Shown here in pieces: positions 1 through 8,828 of a DNA stretch of 64,000 nt. Every line of letters starts with the position of its first letter. Positions within the stretch are counted from its first letter, which is position 1. The stretch lies in NCBI GenBank assembly GCA_903881475.1, contig CAIRTK010000017.1, positions 1-64,000 on the forward strand, given 5' to 3'. The position numbers and the translations under genes were made by a program. The notes beneath the pieces are model-generated. The model had not been told where the DNA came from. It worked only from the letters and a program-made list of their open reading frames with translations, and ran no database searches. Origin of the DNA: an uncultured Opitutia bacterium. GTDB taxonomy: Bacteria > Verrucomicrobiota > Verrucomicrobiia > Opitutales > Opitutaceae.

Positions 1-49
1 AGCCTTGCGCGAGGGGAGCGGCACCCTACGTTGCGCGGTTCTGCGGTTA

Positions 50-126
50 GTCCCCATCGTCTAGCCCGGTCAGGACACCACCCTTTCACGGTGAGAACCG
101 GGGTTCGAATCCCCGTGGGGACGCCA
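50..126 (+). tRNA. tRNA-Glu (anticodon UUC)
   Basis: Full cloverleaf: the acceptor arm GTCCCCA pairs with TGGGGAC (116-122), the anticodon loop CTTTCAC (83-89) carries TTC at 85-87, the T-arm contains GGTTCGAATCC, and the 3' CCA is encoded (124-126). The outermost anticodon-stem pair is a C-A mismatch. Sequence and length match bacterial tRNA-Glu. The 3' half is read on the other strand as the end of a recombinase-like open frame, so this tRNA is a probable old integration site. Confidence 0.95.
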
Positions 127-343
127 TCGGCTCTTTGCTGTCGGTTATCTGCGTTAAGACATTGAAAAACGCGCAAGTTGTGACGGTTCTAAATTCACCG
201 TCCGCGTAGCTGATCCCGTCAGGGAAGAGCACTTGTTGTAGCTTCTGCCGCTGGTCCAAGTCGGCGCAGCGCCACATTTCGCCGGCATTGGCAATTATCA
301 TAGACGGAGGCAGCAAGTTCTGATTGGTAATCCGGGCTTGGAT
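86..343 (-). pseudogene. Serine site-specific recombinase, C-terminal remnant
   Basis: An open frame on the minus strand ends inside the tRNA-Glu gene, and its last twelve residues (ASPRGFEPRFSP) are simply the complement of the tRNA 3' half. Just before that lies a stretch around AGEMWRCADLDQRQKLQQVLFPDG and FRTVTTCAFFNVL, which resembles the C-terminal tail of large serine recombinases (the region after the zinc ribbon, typically QKQRLQ-LFPEG). The resolvase catalytic domain and the zinc ribbon are absent. Similarity stops near 343, where unrelated sequence with an inverted repeat begins. I read it as the surviving end of an integrase from an element that once occupied the tRNA. Family recognition is from memory of motifs, not a search. 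Confidence 0.55.
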
Positions 344-370
344 TACAGGGGACCCCACGGTCACCGGCCG

Positions 371-433
371 ATCAGGGGTTGCTGCGCCAGGGCGCACGAT
401 GCCTGGGCAGCCGCGCTGATCACTACCCCTGAT
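371..433. repeat. Imperfect inverted repeat behind the recombinase remnant
   Basis: ATCAGGGGT (371-379) and ACCCCTGAT (425-433) are perfect complements, and shorter complementary blocks lie between them. The repeat occupies the break where recombinase similarity stops. Together with 127-343 it fills the gap between the tRNA and the first intact gene. It could be a terminator or a scar of element loss. Confidence 0.45.
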
Positions 434-471
434 TCCGGGCTGGAGCGAAGGTTACCCTAAAAATTGAGCCT

Positions 472-2112
472 ATGATTTTCCGATTGTTGAACTGGCTGGG
501 CTTCACCGGCGACCGGCTCGCCTTCCCGGGTCTCTCCGAGGCGAATGAAATCGAGGTGGCGGTGGAACTCGTCCCGCCGCCCGATCCGGATCGGGCGCCG
601 CCGCGCAAGGTGCGCCGGTCGGCCATCCTGGGCCTGGTCGCCGCCACCCTGATTTTCCTCACGCCGCTCGCCGCCTACCGGCCGGCGATTTTCCATTATT
701 ACGGATTGCGGGACTGCTACTCGAACCTGCGCGAAGCGCACGAGGAGCCGGGCAAGCTGATCCAATTCTGCGCGTCCCATGCCCGGCCGATCTACGGCTG
801 GTTGCTGGAGGTCAGCCTGCGGCGCATCGACACGATCCGCCAGTTGCAGTGGATCCGGATGCTGTCCGCCCTGCTGCTGGGTGCGATCTCGTTCGCGAGC
901 TACCGGTTGCTGCGCCGGATCGGCTGGTCGGTGGGCTCGAGCCTGCTGCTTGCGCTGTGGCTCGGGTTGGTGCCCTCCGCCCAGGTGATGGCGGGGTGGG
1001 CGATCGGCTGGCCCTACAGCGTCGCGGTGCTGATGGCGCTGGGGGCCTTTGCCCTCGCGGAGGCGGCCTTGGCCGCCGGGCCGCCGGGTTTTTCGAAGGT
1101 CCGTCAACTCCTTGCGTCGGTCGGGTTGCTGGCGGCCAGCGCCCTCGTCTATCAGCCCAATGCGCTCTTTTATCTGGTGCCCCTGGCCGCGGCCCTGATT
1201 GCCCGGTCCGGCCCCCGCCAGCGTGACCATGTTTGCTGGGTCTTGCGGCACGTGGCGGTGGTGGTCGCGGGTTTGTCCCTCGCCTACGCCTTCATGCGGG
1301 GGTGTTACGCCGTGGGGATTTTCCACCCTTCGGCCCGGATCGCCTTCGAGGCGCAGTGGGGGGAAAAACTGCGGTGGTTCATCACCGAGCCGCTGCCCAA
1401 TGCGCTGAGCCTGTTTGTGATCAATGACAACAACGGCCACGACCGGATCGCCTATCTGGCCGGCGCGCTCGCCGCCGGGGGCTTCCTCATCGCCGGGGTC
1501 GCGCTGGAATGGCGGCATCGCGGCCGCGCCCGCGGCCTGGTCTGGCTGGCCGGCCTGCTGGGCCTGCCGGTGCTGGCCTTCGCGGTCAGCCTCCTCGCGG
1601 CCGAGCGGTATGCCACCTATCGCACGATCTTTCCGCTGACGGGCGTGCTCCTGTGCTGGCTCATCGCCTCGTTGCGCCTGAGCTTCGGCCGCATGGGATC
1701 AGGGGTGAGGCGGAGCGGCGCGCTCCTGCTGATCGGGCTCGCGCTGCTGGCGGCGCGGCGCCGCACCTACGCGCTGCTGGCGGTGCCCCAGGGCAATGAA
1801 TGGGGGCTTGTGCTCGACGGCGCAAAGAAGGTCCGGCTGGAGGAGGGCCGCCCGGACATCTTTCTGATCGAGCCGACGCCCAACGACATTTCCACCGCCA
1901 CGATCTATCACGACGAGTTCGGCTCGCTTTCCACGAATTCCGACTGGGTGCCGAAGGAAATGTTCAAGCGCGCCATGCACGACCTGCATCCGCAGGTGCC
2001 CGGGCTCGACCAGCGGTACCGGTTTGCCTCCGGCCCGCGGCTGCCGGCTACCGGGCGCTTTGACGTGGTCATCGACCTGCGCGAGCTGAGAAGCCTGCGG
2101 ACGGAAAACTGA
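472..2112 (+). CDS. Polytopic membrane protein, possible GT-C-like transferase
   Basis: 546 residues. A hydrophilic N-terminus (about 45 residues) is followed by roughly eleven hydrophobic segments between residues 50 and 440, then a soluble C-terminal domain of about 110 residues that ends before the stop. The first loop after TM1 has YYGLRDCYSNLREAHEEPG and then ARPIYGWLLE, the position where GT-C glycosyltransferases carry an acidic catalytic loop. A lipid-linked sugar transferase is therefore conceivable, but no family motif is decisive. It stands alone; the next gene converges on it with a 39-base gap. Product recognition is weak, but the frame is clearly coding (length, codon bias, consistent topology). 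Confidence 0.6.
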   Translation: MIFRLLNWLGFTGDRLAFPGLSEANEIEVAVELVPPPDPDRAPPRKVRRSAILGLVAATLIFLTPLAAYRPAIFHYYGLRDCYSNLREAHEEPGKLIQFCASHARPIYGWLLEVSLRRIDTIRQLQWIRMLSALLLGAISFASYRLLRRIGWSVGSSLLLALWLGLVPSAQVMAGWAIGWPYSVAVLMALGAFALAEAALAAGPPGFSKVRQLLASVGLLAASALVYQPNALFYLVPLAAALIARSGPRQRDHVCWVLRHVAVVVAGLSLAYAFMRGCYAVGIFHPSARIAFEAQWGEKLRWFITEPLPNALSLFVINDNNGHDRIAYLAGALAAGGFLIAGVALEWRHRGRARGLVWLAGLLGLPVLAFAVSLLAAERYATYRTIFPLTGVLLCWLIASLRLSFGRMGSGVRRSGALLLIGLALLAARRRTYALLAVPQGNEWGLVLDGAKKVRLEEGRPDIFLIEPTPNDISTATIYHDEFGSLSTNSDWVPKEMFKRAMHDLHPQVPGLDQRYRFASGPRLPATGRFDVVIDLRELRSLRTEN

Positions 2113-2151
2113 CGCCCCGGTGTTTGGGCCGCGGGCGGTGAAGGAAGAAGT

Positions 2152-3294
2152 CTAAGCCACCGGCGGCCGGCTCCCGCCCGGCGGTGGCTTGGGCAGCTGC
2201 TTCATCAGGGTGGTGAGCGCCTCATCCGAAATCCCGTGGCTGACGTTCACGTTGTAACACTCATGGAGGAAGGTCTCCACCGAGACCCATTGGTCCTTCC
2301 AGCGCACCCGTCCGGTCCACGCGCAGAATGTGACAAACTGCTCCAGGCGCTCCACCTGGCTGGCGGCGGCGCCCAACTGGGAGATCAGCCGCGCCTGCTC
2401 AACTTCGGAATGCCGTTGCTGGGCGAGGGCGGCGGAAAGGAAGAGTGCGGTGCCGAGGCATACGCCCATGAAGACATTCAGATAGACCATCTGGGCGCCG
2501 GTCCACTCGCCTTGGAACGGGCCGGCATGGGCGACGACCGCGTCAAAGGCGAACAGGCCCAGCACGGTGCCGGCGGTCACGGCGACGGAAGGGACAAAGC
2601 GGACCGACGCCCAGACGAGCAGGGGAAAAGCAAAGAAGAGCGCAACCGGCAGCGGCCAGCCGTGTGTGGACCACCGGCCGGGCCCGAAGGCCCCCAGCAT
2701 GAGCGTGAGGAACGCCAGCACAGCGAATTCGCGCCATTCACCCGCGGTGCTAGCGGGACGCGGCCAGCGGATCCACGCCAGCACCGCCGGGGCGATCACA
2801 AACTGGGCGAAGATGTTCGAGGCAAACCAGGCTGCGGCGGTCGACCAGAACTGCCCGGCTGGCAGCTGGCCGGCATAGAGCAGCGCGCACATCCCCAGCA
2901 GGGCGCTGAGCGGCTGCAGGACCAGGAGTTCGCCCGCAAGCAGCTGCACGACATCGTCCAGCCGGTCAAAGGCGATGCGGCGGCCCGGGCGGTCATGGAA
3001 CCACCAGCCGGCCAGGGCCGCGTCCAGGCTGTTGCCCGTCGCCATGATCAGGGAGGCGCCCATGGGCTGCCCGCTGGCCAGCGTGGCTGCGAGCTCGCCG
3101 ATGAAGACGCCCGGCCAGACGTTCCTCCCCCACAGCAGGGAGGCGGTGAGGGACAAACCGGCGGGAATGTACAGCACCCAGGATACGCCGGCGACGACCG
3201 CGGACATCTGGATGCAAAATCTGCCGGCGGCAAAATAGGTGACGGCGAGAAGTCCCCAGATCAGGAGCCATCGCGATGCGCTTCTCCGATTCAT
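2152..3294 (-). CDS. MASE1-domain membrane sensor without an output domain
   Basis: 380 residues. Residues 1-300 hold about eight membrane helices typical of MASE1, an integral-membrane sensory module normally found at the N-terminus of histidine kinases and GGDEF/EAL proteins: YFAAGRFCIQM, then VLYIPAGLSLTASLLWG, WPGVFIGELAA and GNSLDAALAGWWFH. The protein ends about 80 residues after the last helix in a short coiled region (SEVEQARLISQLGAAASQVERLEQF) and a small tail. No H-box, HATPase, GGDEF or EAL motif follows, so signalling would need a partner protein. ATG at 3292-3294. The downstream neighbour converges from the left. Family assignment is firm; function is unknown. Confidence 0.75.
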   Translation of the reverse strand: MNRRSASRWLLIWGLLAVTYFAAGRFCIQMSAVVAGVSWVLYIPAGLSLTASLLWGRNVWPGVFIGELAATLASGQPMGASLIMATGNSLDAALAGWWFHDRPGRRIAFDRLDDVVQLLAGELLVLQPLSALLGMCALLYAGQLPAGQFWSTAAAWFASNIFAQFVIAPAVLAWIRWPRPASTAGEWREFAVLAFLTLMLGAFGPGRWSTHGWPLPVALFFAFPLLVWASVRFVPSVAVTAGTVLGLFAFDAVVAHAGPFQGEWTGAQMVYLNVFMGVCLGTALFLSAALAQQRHSEVEQARLISQLGAAASQVERLEQFVTFCAWTGRVRWKDQWVSVETFLHECYNVNVSHGISDEALTTLMKQLPKPPPGGSRPPVA

Positions 3295-3383
3295 CGGGCC
3301 TCAATGTTGCGATTCACCACGAGCGGCAACCTCAAACCGGGTCCGCGACCCTGCGGCCTGTGACCCGCGCCGTTGGGCCCGCG

Positions 3384-5438
3384 TCAGGGGTGCAGCTCGA
3401 ACGCAAACCGCAGGTCATCCCCGCACCATTGCACGAAATTCGTGCCCCAGGCGTTGTTCACGAGGTTGAAATGGAGGCCGCGGCGGAGGTCGGGTGGCTG
3501 CTGGCGGAATTCAAGCAGCGTGGCCTTCTCGAGGGCCACGACCGGGGCCTGGCGGTTTACGATCGTCAGCGACGGATGCACGGCGCGCTCGATCGCATGG
3601 AGGTGACGGTTGCCACCTGCGACGACGCGCCGCGGGTCGACCGTCTGGCCGAGCTTCACGAGCCGCCAGTCGCGGGGCCGGCTGACGCGCGGCACGAACG
3701 AAAACCAGGCGGCCTCGGGGATGCGGCTGGCGGGCTTGCCAAACCATTGCAGGGTGACGCGCATCGGGGCGAAGCCCTGCGGCAGGGTCCACTCGATGGT
3801 GATCTCCTCCGGACAGCCGAAATGCTTCACGGCCTCCGCCGGACCGCGCAGCGTGGCGAGGACCCGGGGCGCGCCACCGGTTTGGTCCAGCTCCAGTGAG
3901 ACCAGCCGCGCGGACCAGCGCCGGGCGCGCACCCCGCGGATTTTTTCGTAGCCGAACTTGGTCAGGTCCGGCCGCGACCACGATTCGGTGGCCGCGTGGT
4001 TGACCACATAGGTCCGAAACCAGCGTTCACAATCGGCCGGCGAAAAAACTTGGTAGCCAAACAGCCCGAGCGGATGGGTCGCATCGGCCAGCACGCGTCC
4101 GTCCGGCAGGCGCCAGCCGGTCAGCGCACCGCGGGCATCGAAGGCTAGCGTATGGCCGGCGGTCTCGATCCGGCGGGAAGCCAGCCGGTCGGCGGCGCGC
4201 CGCAACGGACGCCGGGCCGCGCAGGCCGCCACGGCGGCGCGGGCCTGCTGGTAGGGCGAGTTCTCCGCCCGAGCCGCGGGCCCGCCTTTCGGGTCAGCGG
4301 GGAGGGTGCCTCTCACCTTCCGGAGCGCGGCCACGGCGGTGCGCAGGTACGCCCGCTGTTCCCGCCATGAAGCTTCCCAGGCCGCGAAGAGCCCGCGTTG
4401 GCGGTCGCGGGCGAATTGGGGTTTCTTCCACCGGCCGACGGACCGGATGATCCATGGCGCATTCAGCACCGGGATGACAATTTTGGTGTCCCGGCCCCAG
4501 GTGTGCTCCGGCACCAGCATCAGCTCCCGCGAGAATTTCCTGAAAGCGACATCCGCGGCGAGGGCAGGTCGCCGGGCGAGCGCATAATGCCGGAATTCAA
4601 GCAGCGCACGGTAGCGCGCCAGTTTCCACGGATCGCTTGGCGGACCGTAGATCCAGGTGTCACCGATCTCATTCGTGACCACGGGCAGCCGGTCGCGAAC
4701 CGGGGCGAGGGCGCGGGCAAAATCGTCGAGCGTGCCGGCGACGACCTCCACTCCGGGATGCGCCGTCCGCACCGCAGCCAGCACGGCCCGCACCGCGGTG
4801 GCGTCCTGCGGCCCGTGATTGTCGCCGGTATGCGCGAAGTGGAGCGCGGTGTCCAAGCCGGGCACTCGCACCGGCCGGCCGTAGTCGCTGGAGTAGGCGA
4901 CGACGACCTCTTCGCCGCCGGGTGCGCGCCACCGAAAGACCGGTGGCGTGGCCGGCACGGGCGTGGCGGGGTTCACCCCGATGTGGAAAAATTCCACCCC
5001 GGCGCGCGCAAGATGCGGCACGAGGGAGCACGTGTGCCCAGGCACGTCGGTCATCTTGGCGGAGAGGGTTTTCCGGCCAAAGCGGCGGTCGAGATCGGCC
5101 GAGAGCGAGAGCCCGAAATCGCAGAGCGACGCATCGAGGAGTTCCGAGTGCCACGTAAATGGCAGGGCGTGCCACGCCAGGTCGCCAGCGGTAATGGCGC
5201 GCTCCATCGCCCGCCGGTGCGCCGGGCTGGCGCGCTCGAGGAATTCGGTGATCAGCCAGGATCCCGTCGTCCAGACCAGGCGGTCGGGTTCGCCGGCTTC
5301 CCGCAATTCCCGGGCCGTGGCCAGCGCCTGGGGAATGAAACGGGTGCAGTATTTCCGCAGCACCCGGGCGGCGAGGTCGGTGTAACCGATGTCGAGGTGG
5401 GTTTTGAAGACGACGATGATCCGGCGGAGGGCGGGCAT
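3384..5438 (-). CDS. DUF5054 / GH38-like glycosidase-related protein
   Basis: 684 residues when started at MPALRRIIVVFKTHLDIGYTD (5438). An upstream ATG in frame at 5549 would add a low-complexity leader that reads through intergenic repeat DNA, so it is rejected. The N-terminal THLDIGYTD and later TDVPGHT resemble the metal-binding barrel of family 38 alpha-mannosidases (HxDxGW-type). The body matches my recollection of DUF5054 proteins, which carry this GH38-like N-terminal half. A C-terminal beta-rich half (after about residue 440) resembles the mannosidase jelly-roll part. There is no signal peptide, so it is predicted cytoplasmic. It is divergent from cstA with about 230 bases between the starts. 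Substrate unknown. Confidence 0.75.
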   Translation of the reverse strand: MPALRRIIVVFKTHLDIGYTDLAARVLRKYCTRFIPQALATARELREAGEPDRLVWTTGSWLITEFLERASPAHRRAMERAITAGDLAWHALPFTWHSELLDASLCDFGLSLSADLDRRFGRKTLSAKMTDVPGHTCSLVPHLARAGVEFFHIGVNPATPVPATPPVFRWRAPGGEEVVVAYSSDYGRPVRVPGLDTALHFAHTGDNHGPQDATAVRAVLAAVRTAHPGVEVVAGTLDDFARALAPVRDRLPVVTNEIGDTWIYGPPSDPWKLARYRALLEFRHYALARRPALAADVAFRKFSRELMLVPEHTWGRDTKIVIPVLNAPWIIRSVGRWKKPQFARDRQRGLFAAWEASWREQRAYLRTAVAALRKVRGTLPADPKGGPAARAENSPYQQARAAVAACAARRPLRRAADRLASRRIETAGHTLAFDARGALTGWRLPDGRVLADATHPLGLFGYQVFSPADCERWFRTYVVNHAATESWSRPDLTKFGYEKIRGVRARRWSARLVSLELDQTGGAPRVLATLRGPAEAVKHFGCPEEITIEWTLPQGFAPMRVTLQWFGKPASRIPEAAWFSFVPRVSRPRDWRLVKLGQTVDPRRVVAGGNRHLHAIERAVHPSLTIVNRQAPVVALEKATLLEFRQQPPDLRRGLHFNLVNNAWGTNFVQWCGDDLRFAFELHP

Positions 5439-5504
5439 GGCGGAATGGCGGATTGCGGATTTGGGATGCCGGATTGTCGAGTCCGGAGACGGGAGTCGAC
5501 TGGA

Positions 5505-5564
5505 GGGCGGGTTCTCCGAGCGAACCGTTCGCGGACGGGCGCGGCTCATCCGGAGGATTCGCCC
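5505..5564. repeat. Degenerate inverted repeat, GTAGGGC (cloverleaf) family
   Basis: The right arm 5542-5564 is identical over 23 bases to the right arm of the perfect repeat at 10253-10324. The left arm 5505-5526 is a decayed copy of its complement. It lies in the divergent promoter region between the DUF5054 gene and cstA. Confidence 0.7.
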
Positions 5565-5667
5565 GGCCTTGGGTCCAATGTCCTGCCGCTCACGCCCGTG
5601 GTTACATGCCGTCTTGCGCCGGCAGCGGGATTTCCCATCGTCGGCGCCAACCCCGGTTCATCGCCCC

Positions 5668-7743
5668 ATGAATACTGTAGTTGCCACCCCTTCTTCGTGG
5701 ACCCGTCTTGCCGGCTGGTCCGCGGTCGTTCTGCTCGGCACCGTCTCGGTCGCCATGCTGGCGTGGGGCCGGGGTGAAAGCGTCAGCGCGCTCTGGATGG
5801 TCGTCGCCGCGGTCTGCGTCTTTGCGGTGGCGTACCGGTTCCACTCGGCGTGGCTGATGGCGAAGGTGCTCACGCTCGACGAGCTGCGCGCCACGCCGGC
5901 CGTGGTGCACGAGGACGGCCGGGATTTCGTAAGGACGAACCGCTGGGTGGTCTTCGGCCATCATTTCGCCGCCATCGCGGGGCCCGGCCCGCTGGTCGGG
6001 CCGGTGCTCGCGGCGCAGTTCGGCTTCCTGCCCGGGATGCTGTGGATCCTCGTCGGAGCCACGCTGGGCGGCGCGGTGCACGACTGCGTGATCCTGTTCT
6101 GTTCCGTGCGCCGGCGCGGCAAGTCGCTCGGCCAGATGGTGACCGAGGAAGTCGGGCCGTTTGCCGGCTTCATCGCGCTCGTGAGCATCATCGCGATCAT
6201 GATCATCCTGCTCGCGGTGCTGGCGCTGGTGGTCGTCAAGGCCCTCGCGGAAAGCCCCTGGGGCCTCTTCACCATCGCGGCGACGATGCCGATCGCGGTC
6301 CTCATGGGACTGGGCATGCGCTCCAGCGGGCACGAGTCCTCCTGGCTCGGCTGGATCACCGCATTTGGCGTGGTGGCGCTGCTGGCCGCGGTCTATGGGG
6401 GAAAATTTGTCGCCGGCTCGCCGCTGGAGGGCGTGCTCACGCTGAAGGGCACGACGCTGGCGTGGTGGATCATGGGCTACGGGCTGCTTGCCTCGATCCT
6501 GCCGGTCTGGCTCGTGTTGGCGCCGCGCGACTACCTGAGCACGTTCATGAAGATCGGCACGCTGGCGGCGCTGGGGGTGGCCATCGTGATCCTCGCGCCG
6601 CACCTGAAGATGCCGGCGGTGACGAAGTTCATCGACGGCAGCGGCCCGGTGTTCGCGGGGCCGGTGTTTCCCTTCTGCTTCATCACGATCGCCTGCGCGG
6701 CGGTGTCGGGGTTCCACTCGCTCATCTCCTCGGGCACCACGCCGAAGCTCATCACGCGCGAGAGCGACATCCGGATCATCGGCTACGGCGCGATGATCAC
6801 CGAGATGTGCGTGGGCATCATGGCACTGATCGCCGCGTGCGCGATGGAACCGGGCCAGTATTTCGCGATCAACCTGGGCGGCCCGGCGGCGGAGGTGACG
6901 GCCAAAATCACGGCGCTCGGCTTCCCCGTGACGCCGGCCGACATGGCGGACCTGGCCGCGAGCGTCGGCGAGAAGACGATGATCGGCCGCACGGGCGGGG
7001 CGCCGACGTTCGCGATCGGCATGGCGCACATGTTCGCCGGCGTGGTCGGCAGCAAGGCCGCCCTCGCGCTGTGGTACCACTTCGCGATCATGTTCGAGGC
7101 GCTGTTCATCCTGACCACGATCGACGCCGGCACGCGGGTGGGACGCTTCCTCGTGCAGGACCTGCTCGGCCTCGCGTGGAAGCCGCTGGCGAACACGAAA
7201 TCCCTCGCCGGCAACACCGCCGCCACGGCGCTCTTCGTCGCCGCGTGGGGCTGGTTTCTTTACCAGGGCGTGATTGATCCGCTCGGCGGCATCAACTCGC
7301 TCTGGCCGATCTTCGGCATCGCGAACCAGCTGCTGGCCGTCCTGGCGCTCGCGCTTGGCACCACGGTGCTGATCAAGATGGGCCGCGCGCGCTACCTGTG
7401 GACGACGCTGCTGCCGCTGACGTGGCTGCTGGCGGTGACGATGACCGCGGGCTGGATGAAGATCTTCAGCGCCGACCCGCGGCTGGGATTTCTCACGGCG
7501 GCGGACGGCCTGCAAAAGAAAATCAGCGCCGGTGGGCCCGCCGCGCAGCTGACGGCCTGGCAGCACCAGCTGTTCAACAACCAGGTCAACGCAGCCGTGA
7601 CCGGAATCTTCCTCGTGCTCGTCGCGGTGGTGGTGCTGACCTGCGCCCGGGTGTGGTGGCAGCTGCTGGCGGGCCATCGCGCGCCCGACCTGCGCGAGGA
7701 GCCGTATGTGCCGGTTGCCTCAGTGCAGCAGCCCGTGCAGTGA
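5668..7743 (+). CDS. cstA: Carbon starvation protein A family peptide/pyruvate transporter
   Basis: 691 residues from ATG 5668. Longer in-frame starts only add intergenic sequence. CstA proteins are inner-membrane transporters (peptides, pyruvate) induced when carbon runs short. Diagnostic stretches are RTNRWVVFGHHFAAIAGPGPLVGPVLAAQFG near residue 90, GGAVHDCVILF, and HSLISSGTTPKLI around residue 350. About sixteen hydrophobic helices are visible. Length fits the CstA family (about 690-720). The gene is monocistronic: upstream it faces a divergent gene, and downstream a strong inverted repeat separates it from the dioxygenase. No regulatory site was identified with confidence. Confidence 0.93.
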   Translation: MNTVVATPSSWTRLAGWSAVVLLGTVSVAMLAWGRGESVSALWMVVAAVCVFAVAYRFHSAWLMAKVLTLDELRATPAVVHEDGRDFVRTNRWVVFGHHFAAIAGPGPLVGPVLAAQFGFLPGMLWILVGATLGGAVHDCVILFCSVRRRGKSLGQMVTEEVGPFAGFIALVSIIAIMIILLAVLALVVVKALAESPWGLFTIAATMPIAVLMGLGMRSSGHESSWLGWITAFGVVALLAAVYGGKFVAGSPLEGVLTLKGTTLAWWIMGYGLLASILPVWLVLAPRDYLSTFMKIGTLAALGVAIVILAPHLKMPAVTKFIDGSGPVFAGPVFPFCFITIACAAVSGFHSLISSGTTPKLITRESDIRIIGYGAMITEMCVGIMALIAACAMEPGQYFAINLGGPAAEVTAKITALGFPVTPADMADLAASVGEKTMIGRTGGAPTFAIGMAHMFAGVVGSKAALALWYHFAIMFEALFILTTIDAGTRVGRFLVQDLLGLAWKPLANTKSLAGNTAATALFVAAWGWFLYQGVIDPLGGINSLWPIFGIANQLLAVLALALGTTVLIKMGRARYLWTTLLPLTWLLAVTMTAGWMKIFSADPRLGFLTAADGLQKKISAGGPAAQLTAWQHQLFNNQVNAAVTGIFLVLVAVVVLTCARVWWQLLAGHRAPDLREEPYVPVASVQQPVQ

Positions 7744-7763
7744 TTTTATGATTGCGGGTATGC

Positions 7764-7825
7764 AGTAGGGCGGGTCTTTGACCCGCCTTTAGCGTACAGA
7801 AGGCGGGTCAAAGACCTGCCCTACT
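7764..7825. repeat. Inverted repeat of cloverleaf family between cstA and the PhyH gene
   Basis: Two 26-base arms (7764-7789 and 7800-7825) are complementary with one mismatch and start and end with GTAGGGC and GCCCTAC. Each arm is itself a palindrome (GGCGGGT-CTTTG-ACCCGCC), so three hairpins can form. It follows the cstA stop by 20 bases with no clear T-run. Confidence 0.85.
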
Positions 7826-7846
7826 TATTCTCGGACTTACCTTCCC

Positions 7847-8605
7847 ATGAGCATCACTCTTCAGAACCTGATTTCCGACCAGGACCGAAAGCAATTTCAG
7901 TCCGAAGGTTTCTTTGTCCTTAAAAGCGTCGTGCCGCCGGAGCACTTGGCGCTGATGCGCGAGGTGTGCGGGCAGTTCATCGCCGCGCACGATGCCGAGA
8001 TGGAGGCGGCGGGCGTCACGCACCAGGGCATCAACATCAAGGGCAACCGCTACTTCATCGCCAACCGGCACAAGGGCACGCGCCTCGCCGAGTTCATCTA
8101 CAGCGACCTGATGGCGGAAGTCTGCCGCGCCACGCTGGGCGAAAACGCCTATCTCTTCTGGGAACAGTTCGTCGTGAAAGGCCCGGAGAAGGGTTCCAAA
8201 TTCAGTTGGCACCAGGATTCCGCGTATGTCGGCACGCCGCACCGGCCCTACATCACGTGCTGGGTGACCCTCGATGACGTGAGCGAGGCCAACGGCACGG
8301 TGTACCTGCTGCCGTACTCGCGCGCCGGCTCCCGCGAGCTTTTCCCGCACAAGCAGAACGACGAAAGCCACGACCTCGAGGGCTACTTTGGCTCCGATCC
8401 CGGCGACCCGGTCCTTGTGCCCGCCGGGAGCATCGCGGTGTTCTCGAGTACGATGCTGCACCGCAGCGGTTTCAACCGGACGCCCAACTGGCGGCGCGTG
8501 TACCTGCCGCAATATTCCGCCGAGCCCCTGCGCCGGCCCGACGGCAAGCTGGCCGCCTTCGCCGAGCCGTTCCTGGTGAATGGTGTGCGGCGGAACGGAA
8601 CGTAA
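7847..8605 (+). CDS. Phytanoyl-CoA dioxygenase (PhyH) family protein
   Basis: 252 residues, a soluble Fe(II)/2-oxoglutarate oxygenase of the PhyH superfamily. The iron triad is visible: His122 and Asp124 in WHQDSAYVG and His205 in STMLHRSG; Arg211 or Arg217 can bind 2-oxoglutarate. PHRPYITCWVTLDDVSEANGTVYLLPYS is the typical core between them. Members of this family hydroxylate varied small molecules, so the substrate cannot be read from sequence. ATG at 7847. It stands alone between two long inverted repeats. Confidence 0.85.
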   Translation: MSITLQNLISDQDRKQFQSEGFFVLKSVVPPEHLALMREVCGQFIAAHDAEMEAAGVTHQGINIKGNRYFIANRHKGTRLAEFIYSDLMAEVCRATLGENAYLFWEQFVVKGPEKGSKFSWHQDSAYVGTPHRPYITCWVTLDDVSEANGTVYLLPYSRAGSRELFPHKQNDESHDLEGYFGSDPGDPVLVPAGSIAVFSSTMLHRSGFNRTPNWRRVYLPQYSAEPLRRPDGKLAAFAEPFLVNGVRRNGT

Positions 8606-8628
8606 GGTTCAGCTCCGGCAAAACCGGT

Positions 8629-8771
8629 TCACCACCAAGGGCACGAAGAACACGAAGGCCCGATCTCTTTTCTGAATAGAATAGGGGCAGCCGCAGAATC
8701 TTGGGCGATCCCTACACTCGGTTTCCGTCTATCTTATCCGGCTTCGTGTTCTTTGTGCCCTTCATGATGAA
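8629..8771. repeat. Long inverted repeat, CACGAAGG family
   Basis: The left arm (8629-8659, built on CACGAAGAACACGAAGG) and right arm (8741-8771) are complementary with a few mismatches and enclose about 80 unrelated bases. It sits between the 3' ends of the convergent PhyH and pfp genes. Confidence 0.8.
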
Positions 8772-8803
8772 AATAAAAAGGCCGGCCCCAAGGGACCGGC
8801 CTG
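8771..8803 (-). terminator. Rho-independent terminator of pfp
   Basis: Read on the minus strand: an 11-base GC-rich stem with loop TTGG (AGGCCGGTCCC, then GGGGCCGGCCT), followed by TTTTTATTTTC. It lies 26 bases beyond the pfp stop codon. This is the best canonical intrinsic terminator in the window. Confidence 0.85.
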
Positions 8804-8828
8804 AAAACTGACTGAACCGCGGCGCGGC

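Noticed and set aside
5602-7677. 691-codon antisense open frame over cstA
   Set aside because: Arg/His/Gln/Asp-rich translation typical of the reverse frame of a GC-rich membrane-protein gene; the plus strand encodes a clear CstA.
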